Shown here one piece after another: positions 7,978 through 15,270 of a stretch of 64,000 nt of DNA (position 1 is its first letter; each line of letters opens with the position of its first letter). The stretch spans positions 62,001 through 126,000 of the forward strand of contig NZ_JBQKGW010000001.1 of assembly GCF_052118625.1 (NCBI RefSeq), read 5' to 3'. Source of the DNA: Porcincola sp945869225. Lineage in GTDB: Bacteria; Bacillota; Clostridia; Lachnospirales; Lachnospiraceae. The notes beneath the pieces were generated by a model. That model did not search any database, was not told where the DNA came from, and saw only the letters and a list, made by a program, of their open reading frames with translations. The position numbers and the translations under genes are program-made.

Positions 7978-9690
7978 TCAGGACAGCAGGACGTAGACAA
8001 GCAGAACGGCAGCGGTGTAGACCGCGCAGGGCAGAAGGTTTTTCCGAATGATCGCCCCTTCTTTCCCGGTTACGCCGGCTGTGGAGGAGACAGCCACGAC
8101 ATTGTGGATGCAGACCATATTCCCGATCGCCCCGCCGGCCATCTGAAGGCCCAGGATCGAGGGGGCCGAAAGGTTCAGGGCCAGCGCCGTTTCATACTGA
8201 AGCGGTCCGAACAGAATGCCGGATACCGTGCAGGAGCCTGAGACAAATGCGCCGAAAACACCAAGCGCCGGAGACAGCACAGGAAAGGCTTTTCCAAACA
8301 GATTCACAAGCGTCTGTGAGATCAGCGTCAGCATTCCGGGAAGTCCTGCTGCGTTGTCCGAGGATCCGGTCATAATCTGGACCATCGACATCCCGCAGAC
8401 AAGCGGAATCGCAATTTTCAGAAGCTGCCTTCCGGTACCCGAGAAGATGCGCGCTGTGGCCGACCGTTTCAGTTTTTTCCGGCAGGCGAAGATTGTTCCC
8501 AGGGCCGTCGCAAGAAACGGAAAGATACCGGGGTTATAGAGTGGTGCAAACTGATAGTCCAGATCTGCCTGGCCGCCGACATGGCGTATGGTGAAGGAGA
8601 GAGAGGAGAGCAGCTTTCTGAGACCGAAAGCCGGAATCCTTGTCAGGAGGAGGGCAGTGCCAATCACCATGTACGGCAGCCAGGCGAGGAAGGCCTTCCG
8701 GATGGTCAGGCGCTCTGGCCTCTGCAGGTCTGGCTGGCCGGTCAGGCGCTCTGGCCTCTGCAGGCCTGGCTGGCCGGAACGTGTATCGCGCAAGCCGGAA
8801 GCCGGTTTTGCGGCCTGCCCGTTCTCTTCAAACGTCCACACGGACGGAGGCGTCAGAAAATGTCTGCGGGCTGCCAGGGAAGCGGCTGCCATCCCGAACG
8901 CGCTGGCCGCAATCGAGCAGAATTCAGGACCGGCGAACCAGCCGAGCAGCATGTAGGGAACAATGAACACAAGTCCGGAAAAGACGCAGAACGGAAGCAT
9001 TTCCAGAATGGATGCCAGTCTCCGGTGCCTGGAGCAGGACAGTACAAGAACGGCGACAACCATCACCGGAACCAGAATGCCGGCTGTGCCGAGGTAGAGC
9101 ACGGTTTTCATCGTTGTCTCCTGCGTCATCCGCGCGACCGTTCCGCCGTTCTGACGCAGCTGCGCTTCCAGATTCACCATCACGCTGTTCATGGGGGTTC
9201 CCGCAGCGGCGAATGGGACAGGGGTGCTGTTGGATATGAGCGCGACCGAGCAGGCTGCAACAGGAGGAAAGCTCAGGCCGACGAGAAGAGGCGCGGCGAT
9301 TGCGGCCGGTGTGCCGTATCCGGCGGCTCCCTCGATGAAAGCGCCGAACAGATACCCGATGATCAGCGCCTGAACCCGCCTGTCCGGACTGATCCGCTGA
9401 AAGACACTGGAGATGACGGCCATCAGGCCGGTTTCCCTGAGCGCATTGAGCAGGAGGATGGCCCCGCCGATTATCAGCAGAAGATCAAGGGCCTTCAGCC
9501 CGCCGTACAGGCTTGCGGAAGCGATGCCGGCAAGGTCCATCTTCCATAGAAAAAGGGCCGAAAAGACAGCCATCAGATAAGAAATCAAAAGTGCCTTCCC
9601 GGATGTGAAATTAAAAAAGGCCATCAGGACCAGCGCGGCCAGAAACGGCGCTGACGCGGCCAGAATGCAGACAATCTGAGCTGTTTTCAT
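7978..9690 (-). CDS. L-lactate permease family transporter
   Basis: A 570-residue polytopic membrane protein of the LctP/LldP family (proton-coupled lactate or glycolate uptake). About 12-14 hydrophobic segments are visible. Family motifs include GAFIEGAAGYGTPAAIAAPLL near residues 115-135, and the C-terminal GGAIGNMVCIHNVVA motif near 515-530. A hydrophilic loop near residues 300-335 carries a tandem 12-residue repeat not expected in the family. It is divergently oriented from a TetR-type regulator that may control it. Lactate is the usual substrate, but other 2-hydroxyacids are possible. Confidence 0.88.
   Translation of the reverse strand: MKTAQIVCILAASAPFLAALVLMAFFNFTSGKALLISYLMAVFSALFLWKMDLAGIASASLYGGLKALDLLLIIGGAILLLNALRETGLMAVISSVFQRISPDRRVQALIIGYLFGAFIEGAAGYGTPAAIAAPLLVGLSFPPVAACSVALISNSTPVPFAAAGTPMNSVMVNLEAQLRQNGGTVARMTQETTMKTVLYLGTAGILVPVMVVAVLVLSCSRHRRLASILEMLPFCVFSGLVFIVPYMLLGWFAGPEFCSIAASAFGMAAASLAARRHFLTPPSVWTFEENGQAAKPASGLRDTRSGQPGLQRPERLTGQPDLQRPERLTIRKAFLAWLPYMVIGTALLLTRIPAFGLRKLLSSLSFTIRHVGGQADLDYQFAPLYNPGIFPFLATALGTIFACRKKLKRSATARIFSGTGRQLLKIAIPLVCGMSMVQIMTGSSDNAAGLPGMLTLISQTLVNLFGKAFPVLSPALGVFGAFVSGSCTVSGILFGPLQYETALALNLSAPSILGLQMAGGAIGNMVCIHNVVAVSSTAGVTGKEGAIIRKNLLPCAVYTAAVLLVYVLLS
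8704..8775. repeat. 36-bp in-frame tandem duplication inside the lactate permease gene
   Basis: Bases 8704-8739 and 8740-8775 are identical except for one T/C difference. On the minus strand they encode two copies of a Gln-Arg-Pro-Glu-Arg-Leu-Thr-containing 12-residue unit in a predicted cytoplasmic loop. The length is a multiple of three, so the reading frame is kept. Confidence 0.92.
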
Positions 9691-9738
9691 GTGCTTTACC
9701 CTCCCTGATCATATTGGACTGGACCTCTGTGCAAATAT

Positions 9739-9766
9739 CCACACATGTGGTATTATTCACGCGTGA
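9739..9766. promoter_or_regulatory. palindromes in the lctP/tetR divergent region
   Basis: Two short inverted repeats lie between the divergent genes: CCACA-CA-TGTGG (9739-9750) and the perfect TCACGCGTGA (9757-9766). Position and symmetry suit binding of the adjacent TetR-type regulator. I could not assign a convincing -35/-10 pair on either strand. Confidence 0.4.
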
Positions 9767-9808
9767 GCGTGTTCTTTCAATGGTCAGAAATTCCGAAGGC
9801 GGGATTTA

Positions 9809-9896
9809 TTCCACAGATTCAGTCAAATTGGGGAGAAGCAAACAGCATGATTTTCCACAGATTCAGCCAGACCGGGGAGAAGCAGACAGCATGATT
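9809..9896 (+). repeat. 44-bp tandem duplication covering a ribosome binding site and start codon
   Basis: Copy 1 (9809-9852) and copy 2 (9853-9896) match at 39 of 44 positions. Each contains GGGGAGA followed ten bases later by ATGATT. The second copy holds the real start of the TetR-type regulator. The duplication therefore created a second, upstream initiation site out of frame with the gene. Confidence 0.9.
9847..9894 (+). promoter_or_regulatory. 15-codon leader ORF overlapping the regulator start
   Basis: The ATG of the upstream repeat copy opens a frame of 15 codons (MIFHRFSQTGEKQTA) whose TGA overlaps the regulator ATG as ATGA (9891-9894). It has its own GGGGAGA ribosome binding site. 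The geometry is that of translational coupling, so this mini-ORF may set expression of the regulator. It may equally be a neutral by-product of the duplication. Confidence 0.55.
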
Positions 9897-10484
9897 CAGA
9901 CAGACAGAAGAGTCAGGAAGACAAAGAAAGCCATCCAGGAGGCCTACTTCAGGCTTCTGGAGAAAAAAAGAACCGAGAAGATCACCGTCGCGGAGATCAC
10001 GCGCGAGGCGGACATTGACCGGAAGACCTTTTACCTTCACTATACGTCTGTCCAGGACCTGATCCGCGAGTTCACGGCGGCAAAGACGAAGGACATTCTG
10101 AAGCGTCTGACACTCAGAAGTTTTTTCTCGCTGAAATTTGACAGGCAGATTTTCACGAAGGAAGCTGTTTCGCTCGTCTCCGAGAATCTTGATTTTCTGA
10201 AGATGGTGACCTGCAGCCCGGACCTTGATTTTTTCTGGAATACAGCGCAGGACACTGCGGTCGATGTCCTGACAGAGATCTATGCGAGACATTCCTCCCT
10301 TCCGGTGAGCAATCTCCGTATTCAGGTGCGGTTCTTTGTCGGTGGGGCGGGCGCCGCCTACCGGGACTGGATGCAGGGGAAGATTCCCTGCTCCCTGGAG
10401 GAGCTTTCGAACAGCGTATCGAAGATCGCATTTACCGGTGTACAGCATATTCTGCAGAATCCGCAGCCCGATGTCCCGTGTTGA
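9891..10484 (+). CDS. TetR/AcrR-family transcriptional regulator
   Basis: A 197-residue TetR-type regulator. The N-terminal helix-turn-helix spans about residues 8-52, with the typical ITVAEITREADIDRKTFYLHY segment ending in the recognition helix. The remainder is a helical ligand-binding domain with a C-terminal helix pair like the TetR_C_8/DhaS group. I chose ATG 9891 because the HTH then begins at the usual distance; the frame runs open further upstream to 9714 but gives an untypical extension. It is divergent from the lactate permease gene, its likely target. The ligand is unknown. Confidence 0.85.
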   Translation: MIQTDRRVRKTKKAIQEAYFRLLEKKRTEKITVAEITREADIDRKTFYLHYTSVQDLIREFTAAKTKDILKRLTLRSFFSLKFDRQIFTKEAVSLVSENLDFLKMVTCSPDLDFFWNTAQDTAVDVLTEIYARHSSLPVSNLRIQVRFFVGGAGAAYRDWMQGKIPCSLEELSNSVSKIAFTGVQHILQNPQPDVPC

Positions 10485-10586
10485 CCGGGGAAGGTCATCT
10501 GCGTTAAGATGGGCGGGATACAATGCATTCGGCGCCCCTGCGCGCTGCTGACTTCCTGCACATGATGAAAGCCAGGTTCTGATCGT

Positions 10587-11450
10587 ATGAAACATCTGAC
10601 ACCGAAAAATCTGATGCTTTGTCTGATGGGCTCGCTCATCTACTGCATCGCGTTCAATACATTCATCGTCCCGGCCCATATGTATTCCAGCGGGTTTGTC
10701 GGGATCTCCCAGCTGGTGGCCGGCGGGCTTGCGTCTGTTTTCCATATCCGGATAAATCTGCAGCCGATTGTGTATTTCTGCCTGGATGTTCCGCTTTTTC
10801 TGATCGGGCTGAAGATTCTTGGGAAAGCCTCGATCGCGTTCACATTCCTGATTGTCCTTGTGGAAACGCTGTTCATGAATTTCATTCCGATTCCGGACCA
10901 TATGGTACTTGACAACGTCTTTGCGATGGCGGTTGTCGGAGGGTGTCTGGAGGGAATCGGCACCTCGATCACGTTCCGGGGCTTCGGTTCTTCCGGCGGG
11001 ACGGACCTGCTCGGGATGATGCTCACGGAAAAGTACCGGAAGCTGTCGGTGGGCCGTGTCAATCTGGCTGTCAACGCCTGCGTCTATCTGTTTGCCGGTC
11101 TTCGGTATTCGCTTCAGACAGCCGTCTACAGCCTGGTGGCGGAGGCATTTGCCTCCATTATGATTGACCGCTATCACAAGCAGAACAACCTGGTGACGGT
11201 CAACATCATCTCGGAACACAATGAGGCCTTCATACAGTTCATCAATGTGAAGCTGGACCGCGGCGCGACGGTGATCGATGCGAAGGGCGCCTGGTCCGGG
11301 AAGCCCTGCAAGGTTGTCGTGGCGGTTCTCTCCGAATACGAGCTGGGGCTTCTTGAAAAAGAAGCGGAGACTATCGATCCGGCCGCATTTATCTTCAGCA
11401 ACCCCAGGACGAGTGTGTTCGGCGAGTTTGAAAAGCGCCTGTCCGCATAA
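10587..11450 (+). CDS. YitT family membrane protein
   Basis: A 287-residue membrane protein of the YitT/DUF161 family. About five to six membrane segments occupy the first 200 residues, with the family signature GFGSSGGTDLLGMML. A cytosolic DUF2179 domain (about residues 205-285) follows and contains KVVVAVLSEYEL. Function is not established for the family; roles in transport have been proposed. It begins about 100 bases after the TetR-type gene on the same strand. Length and domain order are normal. Confidence 0.9.
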   Translation: MKHLTPKNLMLCLMGSLIYCIAFNTFIVPAHMYSSGFVGISQLVAGGLASVFHIRINLQPIVYFCLDVPLFLIGLKILGKASIAFTFLIVLVETLFMNFIPIPDHMVLDNVFAMAVVGGCLEGIGTSITFRGFGSSGGTDLLGMMLTEKYRKLSVGRVNLAVNACVYLFAGLRYSLQTAVYSLVAEAFASIMIDRYHKQNNLVTVNIISEHNEAFIQFINVKLDRGATVIDAKGAWSGKPCKVVVAVLSEYELGLLEKEAETIDPAAFIFSNPRTSVFGEFEKRLSA

Positions 11451-11538
11451 GGCCGGTTGTTCTGAGAGACAGCAGACTGCAGTTTTTCCCGCGCAGGGAG
11501 AGACTGAAGGACTGCGGGAAGAATTGGGAGAAATGGAT

Positions 11539-11979
11539 ATGAAGATTGCAGTCAGAAAACTCAGGGAGGACGCTGTCCTTCCGGCGCGCGGTTCCGCAGA
11601 GGCTGCAGGGGCGGACCTGCGTGCCTGCATGGATGAGGAACGCATTGAGCTGGCTCCGGGGGAGACAAAGCTGATTGGGACAGGCCTTTCGATGGCCGTT
11701 CCGTCCGGCTATTTCGGCGGGATTTTTGCACGTTCCGGGCTGTCTGTGAAGGAGGGGCTGCGGCCGTCGAACTGCGTCGGCGTCGTCGATTCGGACTACA
11801 GGGGGGAGGTCAAGGTCGCCCTCTACAATGACTCATCCCAGAGCCGGGTCATCGAGCGGGGAGAGCGCATCGCGCAGCTTGTGATTCTGCCGTACCTTGC
11901 GCCTGAATTTGAGGAAGCCGGGACGCTCGATGAGACAGGACGCGGGGATGGCGGCTTCGGCCACACCGGGAAGGCTTGA
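11539..11979 (+). CDS. dut: dUTP diphosphatase (trimeric dUTPase)
   Basis: A 146-residue dUTPase that hydrolyses dUTP to dUMP and pyrophosphate, protecting DNA from uracil and feeding thymidylate synthesis. The conserved motifs appear in order: AAGADLRA (motif 1, Asp), ARSGLSVKEGL (motif 2, Ser), GVVDSDYRGEV (motif 3, catalytic Asp and Tyr), RIAQLVILPYL (motif 4) and the C-terminal glycine-rich RGDGGFGHTG arm (motif 5). ATG 11539 is preferred over 11533 because GGGAG lies eight bases before it. queH follows after four bases. Confidence 0.95.
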   Translation: MKIAVRKLREDAVLPARGSAEAAGADLRACMDEERIELAPGETKLIGTGLSMAVPSGYFGGIFARSGLSVKEGLRPSNCVGVVDSDYRGEVKVALYNDSSQSRVIERGERIAQLVILPYLAPEFEEAGTLDETGRGDGGFGHTGKA

Positions 11980-11983
11980 GAAG

Positions 11984-12637
11984 ATGAACAGGATCAATTA
12001 CCAGAGGCAGCTGGATGCTCTGCTGAAACACATTGAGGCGGACAATGAAGCCGGGCGGAAGCCGCCAAGGCTCTTTCTTCACAGCTGCTGCGCTCCGTGT
12101 TCAAGCTATGTCCTCGAATATCTGAGCGATTATTTTCAGATTACAGATTTCTTTTACAATCCGAATATCGAGCCGAAGGAAGAGTACCGCTTCCGGGAAG
12201 AAGAGCTGATGCGCCTCATTTCCGAAATGAAGCCGCGCTATCCGATTGATTTCCTTCCGGGCTGGTATGACCCCTCCATCTTTCACCGTGCGGTGAAGGG
12301 CCTGGAGTCTCTGCCGGAGGGAGGAGAGCGGTGCTTCATCTGCTACAGACTCCGGATGGAGGAGGCAGCGAAGCTTGCGGCTGCGGGCGGCTACGATTAT
12401 TTCACGACAACCCTTTCCATCTCTCCGCTGAAAAACGCGGAGAAGATCAACGAGATCGGGCAGGAACTGGAGGCAGAATACGGTGTCCGGCACCTGCCGT
12501 CCGATTTTAAAAAGAAAAACGGTTATCTGCGGTCTGTGCAGCTGTCGCAGGAGCACCAGCTGTACAGGCAGGATTTCTGCGGCTGTGTATATTCAAAAAC
12601 GCAGCGTGAGCGGGAAAAGCGGCAGGCAGAGGTCTGA
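11984..12637 (+). CDS. queH: epoxyqueuosine reductase QueH
   Basis: A 217-residue member of the QueH (former DUF208) family, which performs the last step of queuosine synthesis in tRNA and is non-homologous to QueG. The family cysteines are visible: Cys35-Cys36-x-x-Cys39 at the N-terminus, CFIC in the middle and FCGC near the C-terminus. These form an Fe-S cluster plus a second metal site. The segment TTTLSISPLKN is characteristic. ATG 11984 begins just after the dut stop codon and is preceded by GGGAAGGC. argH follows after 15 bases, so dut-queH-argH probably share a transcript. Confidence 0.92.
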   Translation: MNRINYQRQLDALLKHIEADNEAGRKPPRLFLHSCCAPCSSYVLEYLSDYFQITDFFYNPNIEPKEEYRFREEELMRLISEMKPRYPIDFLPGWYDPSIFHRAVKGLESLPEGGERCFICYRLRMEEAAKLAAAGGYDYFTTTLSISPLKNAEKINEIGQELEAEYGVRHLPSDFKKKNGYLRSVQLSQEHQLYRQDFCGCVYSKTQREREKRQAEV

Positions 12638-12652
12638 GAAAGGAGCATCTCA

Positions 12653-14053
12653 ATGGCACAGCTTTGGGGCGGAAGATTCACAAAACAGCAGGACGATCTT
12701 GTAAAGAAATTCAACGATTCTCTTCCATATGACAGAAGACTCTACAGGCAGGATATCCGGGGCAGCATCGTTCACGCCACGATGCTCGGGAAGCAGGGCA
12801 TCCTGACAGACGACGAGATGAGACAGATTGTGGACGGACTCTCCGGCATTCTGGAGGACATCGAAAACGGCAGGCTTGCGTTCTCGGATGCTTACGAGGA
12901 TATCCACAGCTTCGTGGAAGCCAACCTGATTGACCGGATCGGGGACGCCGGGAAAAAGCTGCATACAGGGCGCTCCCGGAACGACCAGGTCGCGCTGGAT
13001 ATGAAGATGTACATCCGGGACGAAATCGGGGAAATCAGCAGACTGCTCAGACATTTTCTGCAGACGCTGCTCTCCGTGATGGAGGCCAACAAGGAGACCT
13101 TCATGCCGGGATTTACGCACCTCCAGAAGGCGCAGCCGGTCACGCTTGCCCATCACATGGCGGCCTACTTTGAGATGTTCCGCCGTGACCGCGAGCGTCT
13201 TTCAGACATCCGGGAGCGGATGGATCTGTGTCCGCTTGGCTCCGGTGCGCTGGCCGGAACGACCTACCCGCTTGACCGGAACTTCACAGCCAGAGAGCTT
13301 GGCTTTGACGGCCCCTGCCGGAACTCGATGGATGGCGTATCTGACAGAGATTACCTGATCGAGTTTCTGGATGCGCTGGCAATCTGCCAGATGCACCTGT
13401 CCCGTTTCGCTGAGGAAATCATCATCTGGAACAGCAACGAGTACCGCTTTGTGGAGCTGGACGACGCGTATTCCACAGGCTCGTCGATCATGCCGCAGAA
13501 AAAGAATCCGGATATCGCGGAGCTCGTCCGCGGGAAGACGGGACGTGTCTATGCGGCCCTCGTCTCCCTCCTGACAACAATGAAAGGTATTCCGCTGGCA
13601 TATGACAAGGACATGCAGGAGGACAAGGAGCTGACCTTTGACGCGATTGACACGCTGAAGATCGAGATCCCGCTGTTCGACGACATGATCCGCACCTGCC
13701 AGTTCCGCCCGGATGTGATGGAAGCTTCCGCAAAACACGGGTTTACAAATGCAACAGATGCGGCGGACTATCTGGTGGAGAAAGGGGTGCCGTTCCGCGA
13801 TGCGCATGGAATCATCGGCCGGATGGTTCTGTACTGCATCGATCATAAAAAGGCACTGGATGACCTGTCTCTGGAGGAATTCAGACAGTTTTCTGACCGG
13901 TTTGATGCGGATATCTACGAGGCCATCAGTCTGAGAACCTGCGTGGAAAAGCGTCTGACGGAGGGTGCTCCGTCCGCCCGCTCAATGGACAGGGAGATTG
14001 CCGCCTGCCGTGCGTATCTTTCGGGAGAAGCGGACGAAAGTCTGGAGATCTGA
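12653..14053 (+). CDS. argH: argininosuccinate lyase
   Basis: A 466-residue argininosuccinate lyase of the fumarase/aspartase superfamily, which cleaves argininosuccinate to arginine and fumarate. The N-terminal LWGGRFTK is diagnostic. HTGRSRNDQVALD and TPGFTHLQKAQP-like segments follow. The catalytic signature loop GSSIMPQKKNPD is near residue 280, its Ser being the general acid/base. Length is standard. A strong AAAGGAG RBS precedes the ATG. No other arginine gene lies nearby, so it is detached from an arg cluster. Confidence 0.97.
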   Translation: MAQLWGGRFTKQQDDLVKKFNDSLPYDRRLYRQDIRGSIVHATMLGKQGILTDDEMRQIVDGLSGILEDIENGRLAFSDAYEDIHSFVEANLIDRIGDAGKKLHTGRSRNDQVALDMKMYIRDEIGEISRLLRHFLQTLLSVMEANKETFMPGFTHLQKAQPVTLAHHMAAYFEMFRRDRERLSDIRERMDLCPLGSGALAGTTYPLDRNFTARELGFDGPCRNSMDGVSDRDYLIEFLDALAICQMHLSRFAEEIIIWNSNEYRFVELDDAYSTGSSIMPQKKNPDIAELVRGKTGRVYAALVSLLTTMKGIPLAYDKDMQEDKELTFDAIDTLKIEIPLFDDMIRTCQFRPDVMEASAKHGFTNATDAADYLVEKGVPFRDAHGIIGRMVLYCIDHKKALDDLSLEEFRQFSDRFDADIYEAISLRTCVEKRLTEGAPSARSMDREIAACRAYLSGEADESLEI

Positions 14054-14072
14054 CGGGCACCGCTCCTCAGCC

Positions 14073-14101
14073 TTGACAGCATGAACAATTCGGTTTAGAG
14101 T
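14073..14101 (+). promoter_or_regulatory. promoter of asd
   Basis: A perfect TTGACA (14073-14078) is followed after 17 bp by TAGAGT (14096-14101). It lies between argH and asd, and transcription would start about 40 bases before the asd RBS. Confidence 0.7.
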
Positions 14102-14150
14102 TTTAAAAACCGGTTGGAAGCAAAGATGATGCTGCCCGGAGGGCGGCGGA

Positions 14151-15245
14151 ATGGAGATGAAGATGGAAAAACTCAGGGTCGGAATTCTCGGAGCGACCGG
14201 CATGGTCGGCCAGCGTTTTGTAACGCTTCTTTCGGATCATCCGTATTTCCAGATCGAAGTCCTCGCGGCTTCTGCAAGAAGCGCAGGCAAGACATATGAG
14301 GAAGCAGTCGGCGGAAGATGGAAGATGGATACACCGATGCCGGATGCTGTCCGGAACATGAAGGTCATGAATGTTTCGGATGTCGAGGCTGTCGCAGGGC
14401 AGGTCGATATGGTCTTTTCGGCAGTTGATATGACGAAGGATGAGATCCGGAAGATCGAGGAAGCGTACGCGAAGACGGAAACACCGGTCGTCTCCAACAA
14501 CAGCGCGCACCGCTGGACACCAGACGTCCCGATGGTTATTCCGGAGATCAATCTCAGCCATTTTGATGTGATTCCGTTCCAGAGAAAGCGGCTCGGAACC
14601 ACGAGAGGCTTCATCGCCGTCAAGCCGAACTGCTCGATACAGGCCTATGCGCCGGCTCTGGCTGCATGGAAGGAATATGAGCCCTATGAGGCTGTCATCA
14701 CGACTTACCAGGCGATCTCCGGCGCCGGAAAAACCTTTAAGGACTGGCCGGAGATGATCGGAAACATCATCCCTTACATCGGCGGCGAGGAGGAGAAGAG
14801 CGAGCGGGAGCCGCTCCGGATCCTCGGCAGGCTTGAGGATGGCGTTATTGTCCCGGCAAAGGAACCGGTCATCACCTGTCAGTGTGTCCGCGTGCCGGTT
14901 CTGAATGGCCACACGGCGGCTGTGTTCCTGAAGATGCGCAGGCATCCGTCGAAGGAGGAACTGATCGACCGGCTCGTCCATTTCTCCGGCTATCCGCAGG
15001 AGCATCATCTGCCGTCTGCGCCGGAGCAGTTCATCCAGTATCTGGAGGAGGACAACCGGCCTCAGGTTACGCTGGATGTCGATTATGAGCATGGAATGGG
15101 AGTCTCGATCGGCAGGCTGAGAGAGGATACCGTCTATGACTGGAAGTTCATCGGCCTGGCGCACAATACTCTGAGGGGGGCTGCCGGCGGCGCTGTGCTC
15201 TGTGCAGAGACGCTTGTCTCGCTCGGCTACATCGCCCGCAAGTAA
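14151..15245 (+). CDS. asd: aspartate-semialdehyde dehydrogenase
   Basis: A 364-residue NADPH-dependent ASADH that reduces aspartyl phosphate to aspartate semialdehyde for lysine, threonine, methionine and cell-wall diaminopimelate. GATGMVGQ near residue 15 binds NADP. The active-site Cys lies in KPNCSIQ and the catalytic His in the later GHTAAV region. Sequence and length match the longer archaeal/fungal-type branch rather than the E. coli type. GGAGGG lies seven bases before ATG 14151; ATG 14163 is an alternative start. It is monocistronic or leads into topB. Confidence 0.94.
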   Translation: MEMKMEKLRVGILGATGMVGQRFVTLLSDHPYFQIEVLAASARSAGKTYEEAVGGRWKMDTPMPDAVRNMKVMNVSDVEAVAGQVDMVFSAVDMTKDEIRKIEEAYAKTETPVVSNNSAHRWTPDVPMVIPEINLSHFDVIPFQRKRLGTTRGFIAVKPNCSIQAYAPALAAWKEYEPYEAVITTYQAISGAGKTFKDWPEMIGNIIPYIGGEEEKSEREPLRILGRLEDGVIVPAKEPVITCQCVRVPVLNGHTAAVFLKMRRHPSKEELIDRLVHFSGYPQEHHLPSAPEQFIQYLEEDNRPQVTLDVDYEHGMGVSIGRLREDTVYDWKFIGLAHNTLRGAAGGAVLCAETLVSLGYIARK

Positions 15246-15270
15246 AGTTCAGGCAACGTTCAGAACCAGC

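Noticed and set aside
9691..9890. Start of the TetR gene at the upstream in-frame ATG (9714) and a long N-terminal extension
   Set aside because: The extension would run through the duplicated RBS region and is unlike TetR N-termini; ATG 9891 places the HTH normally.
10485..10586. TTGACC and TACAAT-like boxes as a promoter for the YitT gene
   Set aside because: The two boxes cannot be paired at 16-18 bp; either alone is weak.
9819..11645. Minus-strand ORF of 608 codons across the TetR, YitT and dUTPase genes
   Set aside because: It is antisense to three recognised genes, has no family motifs and is rich in Arg, His and Gln, as expected of a shadow frame in GC-rich codons.
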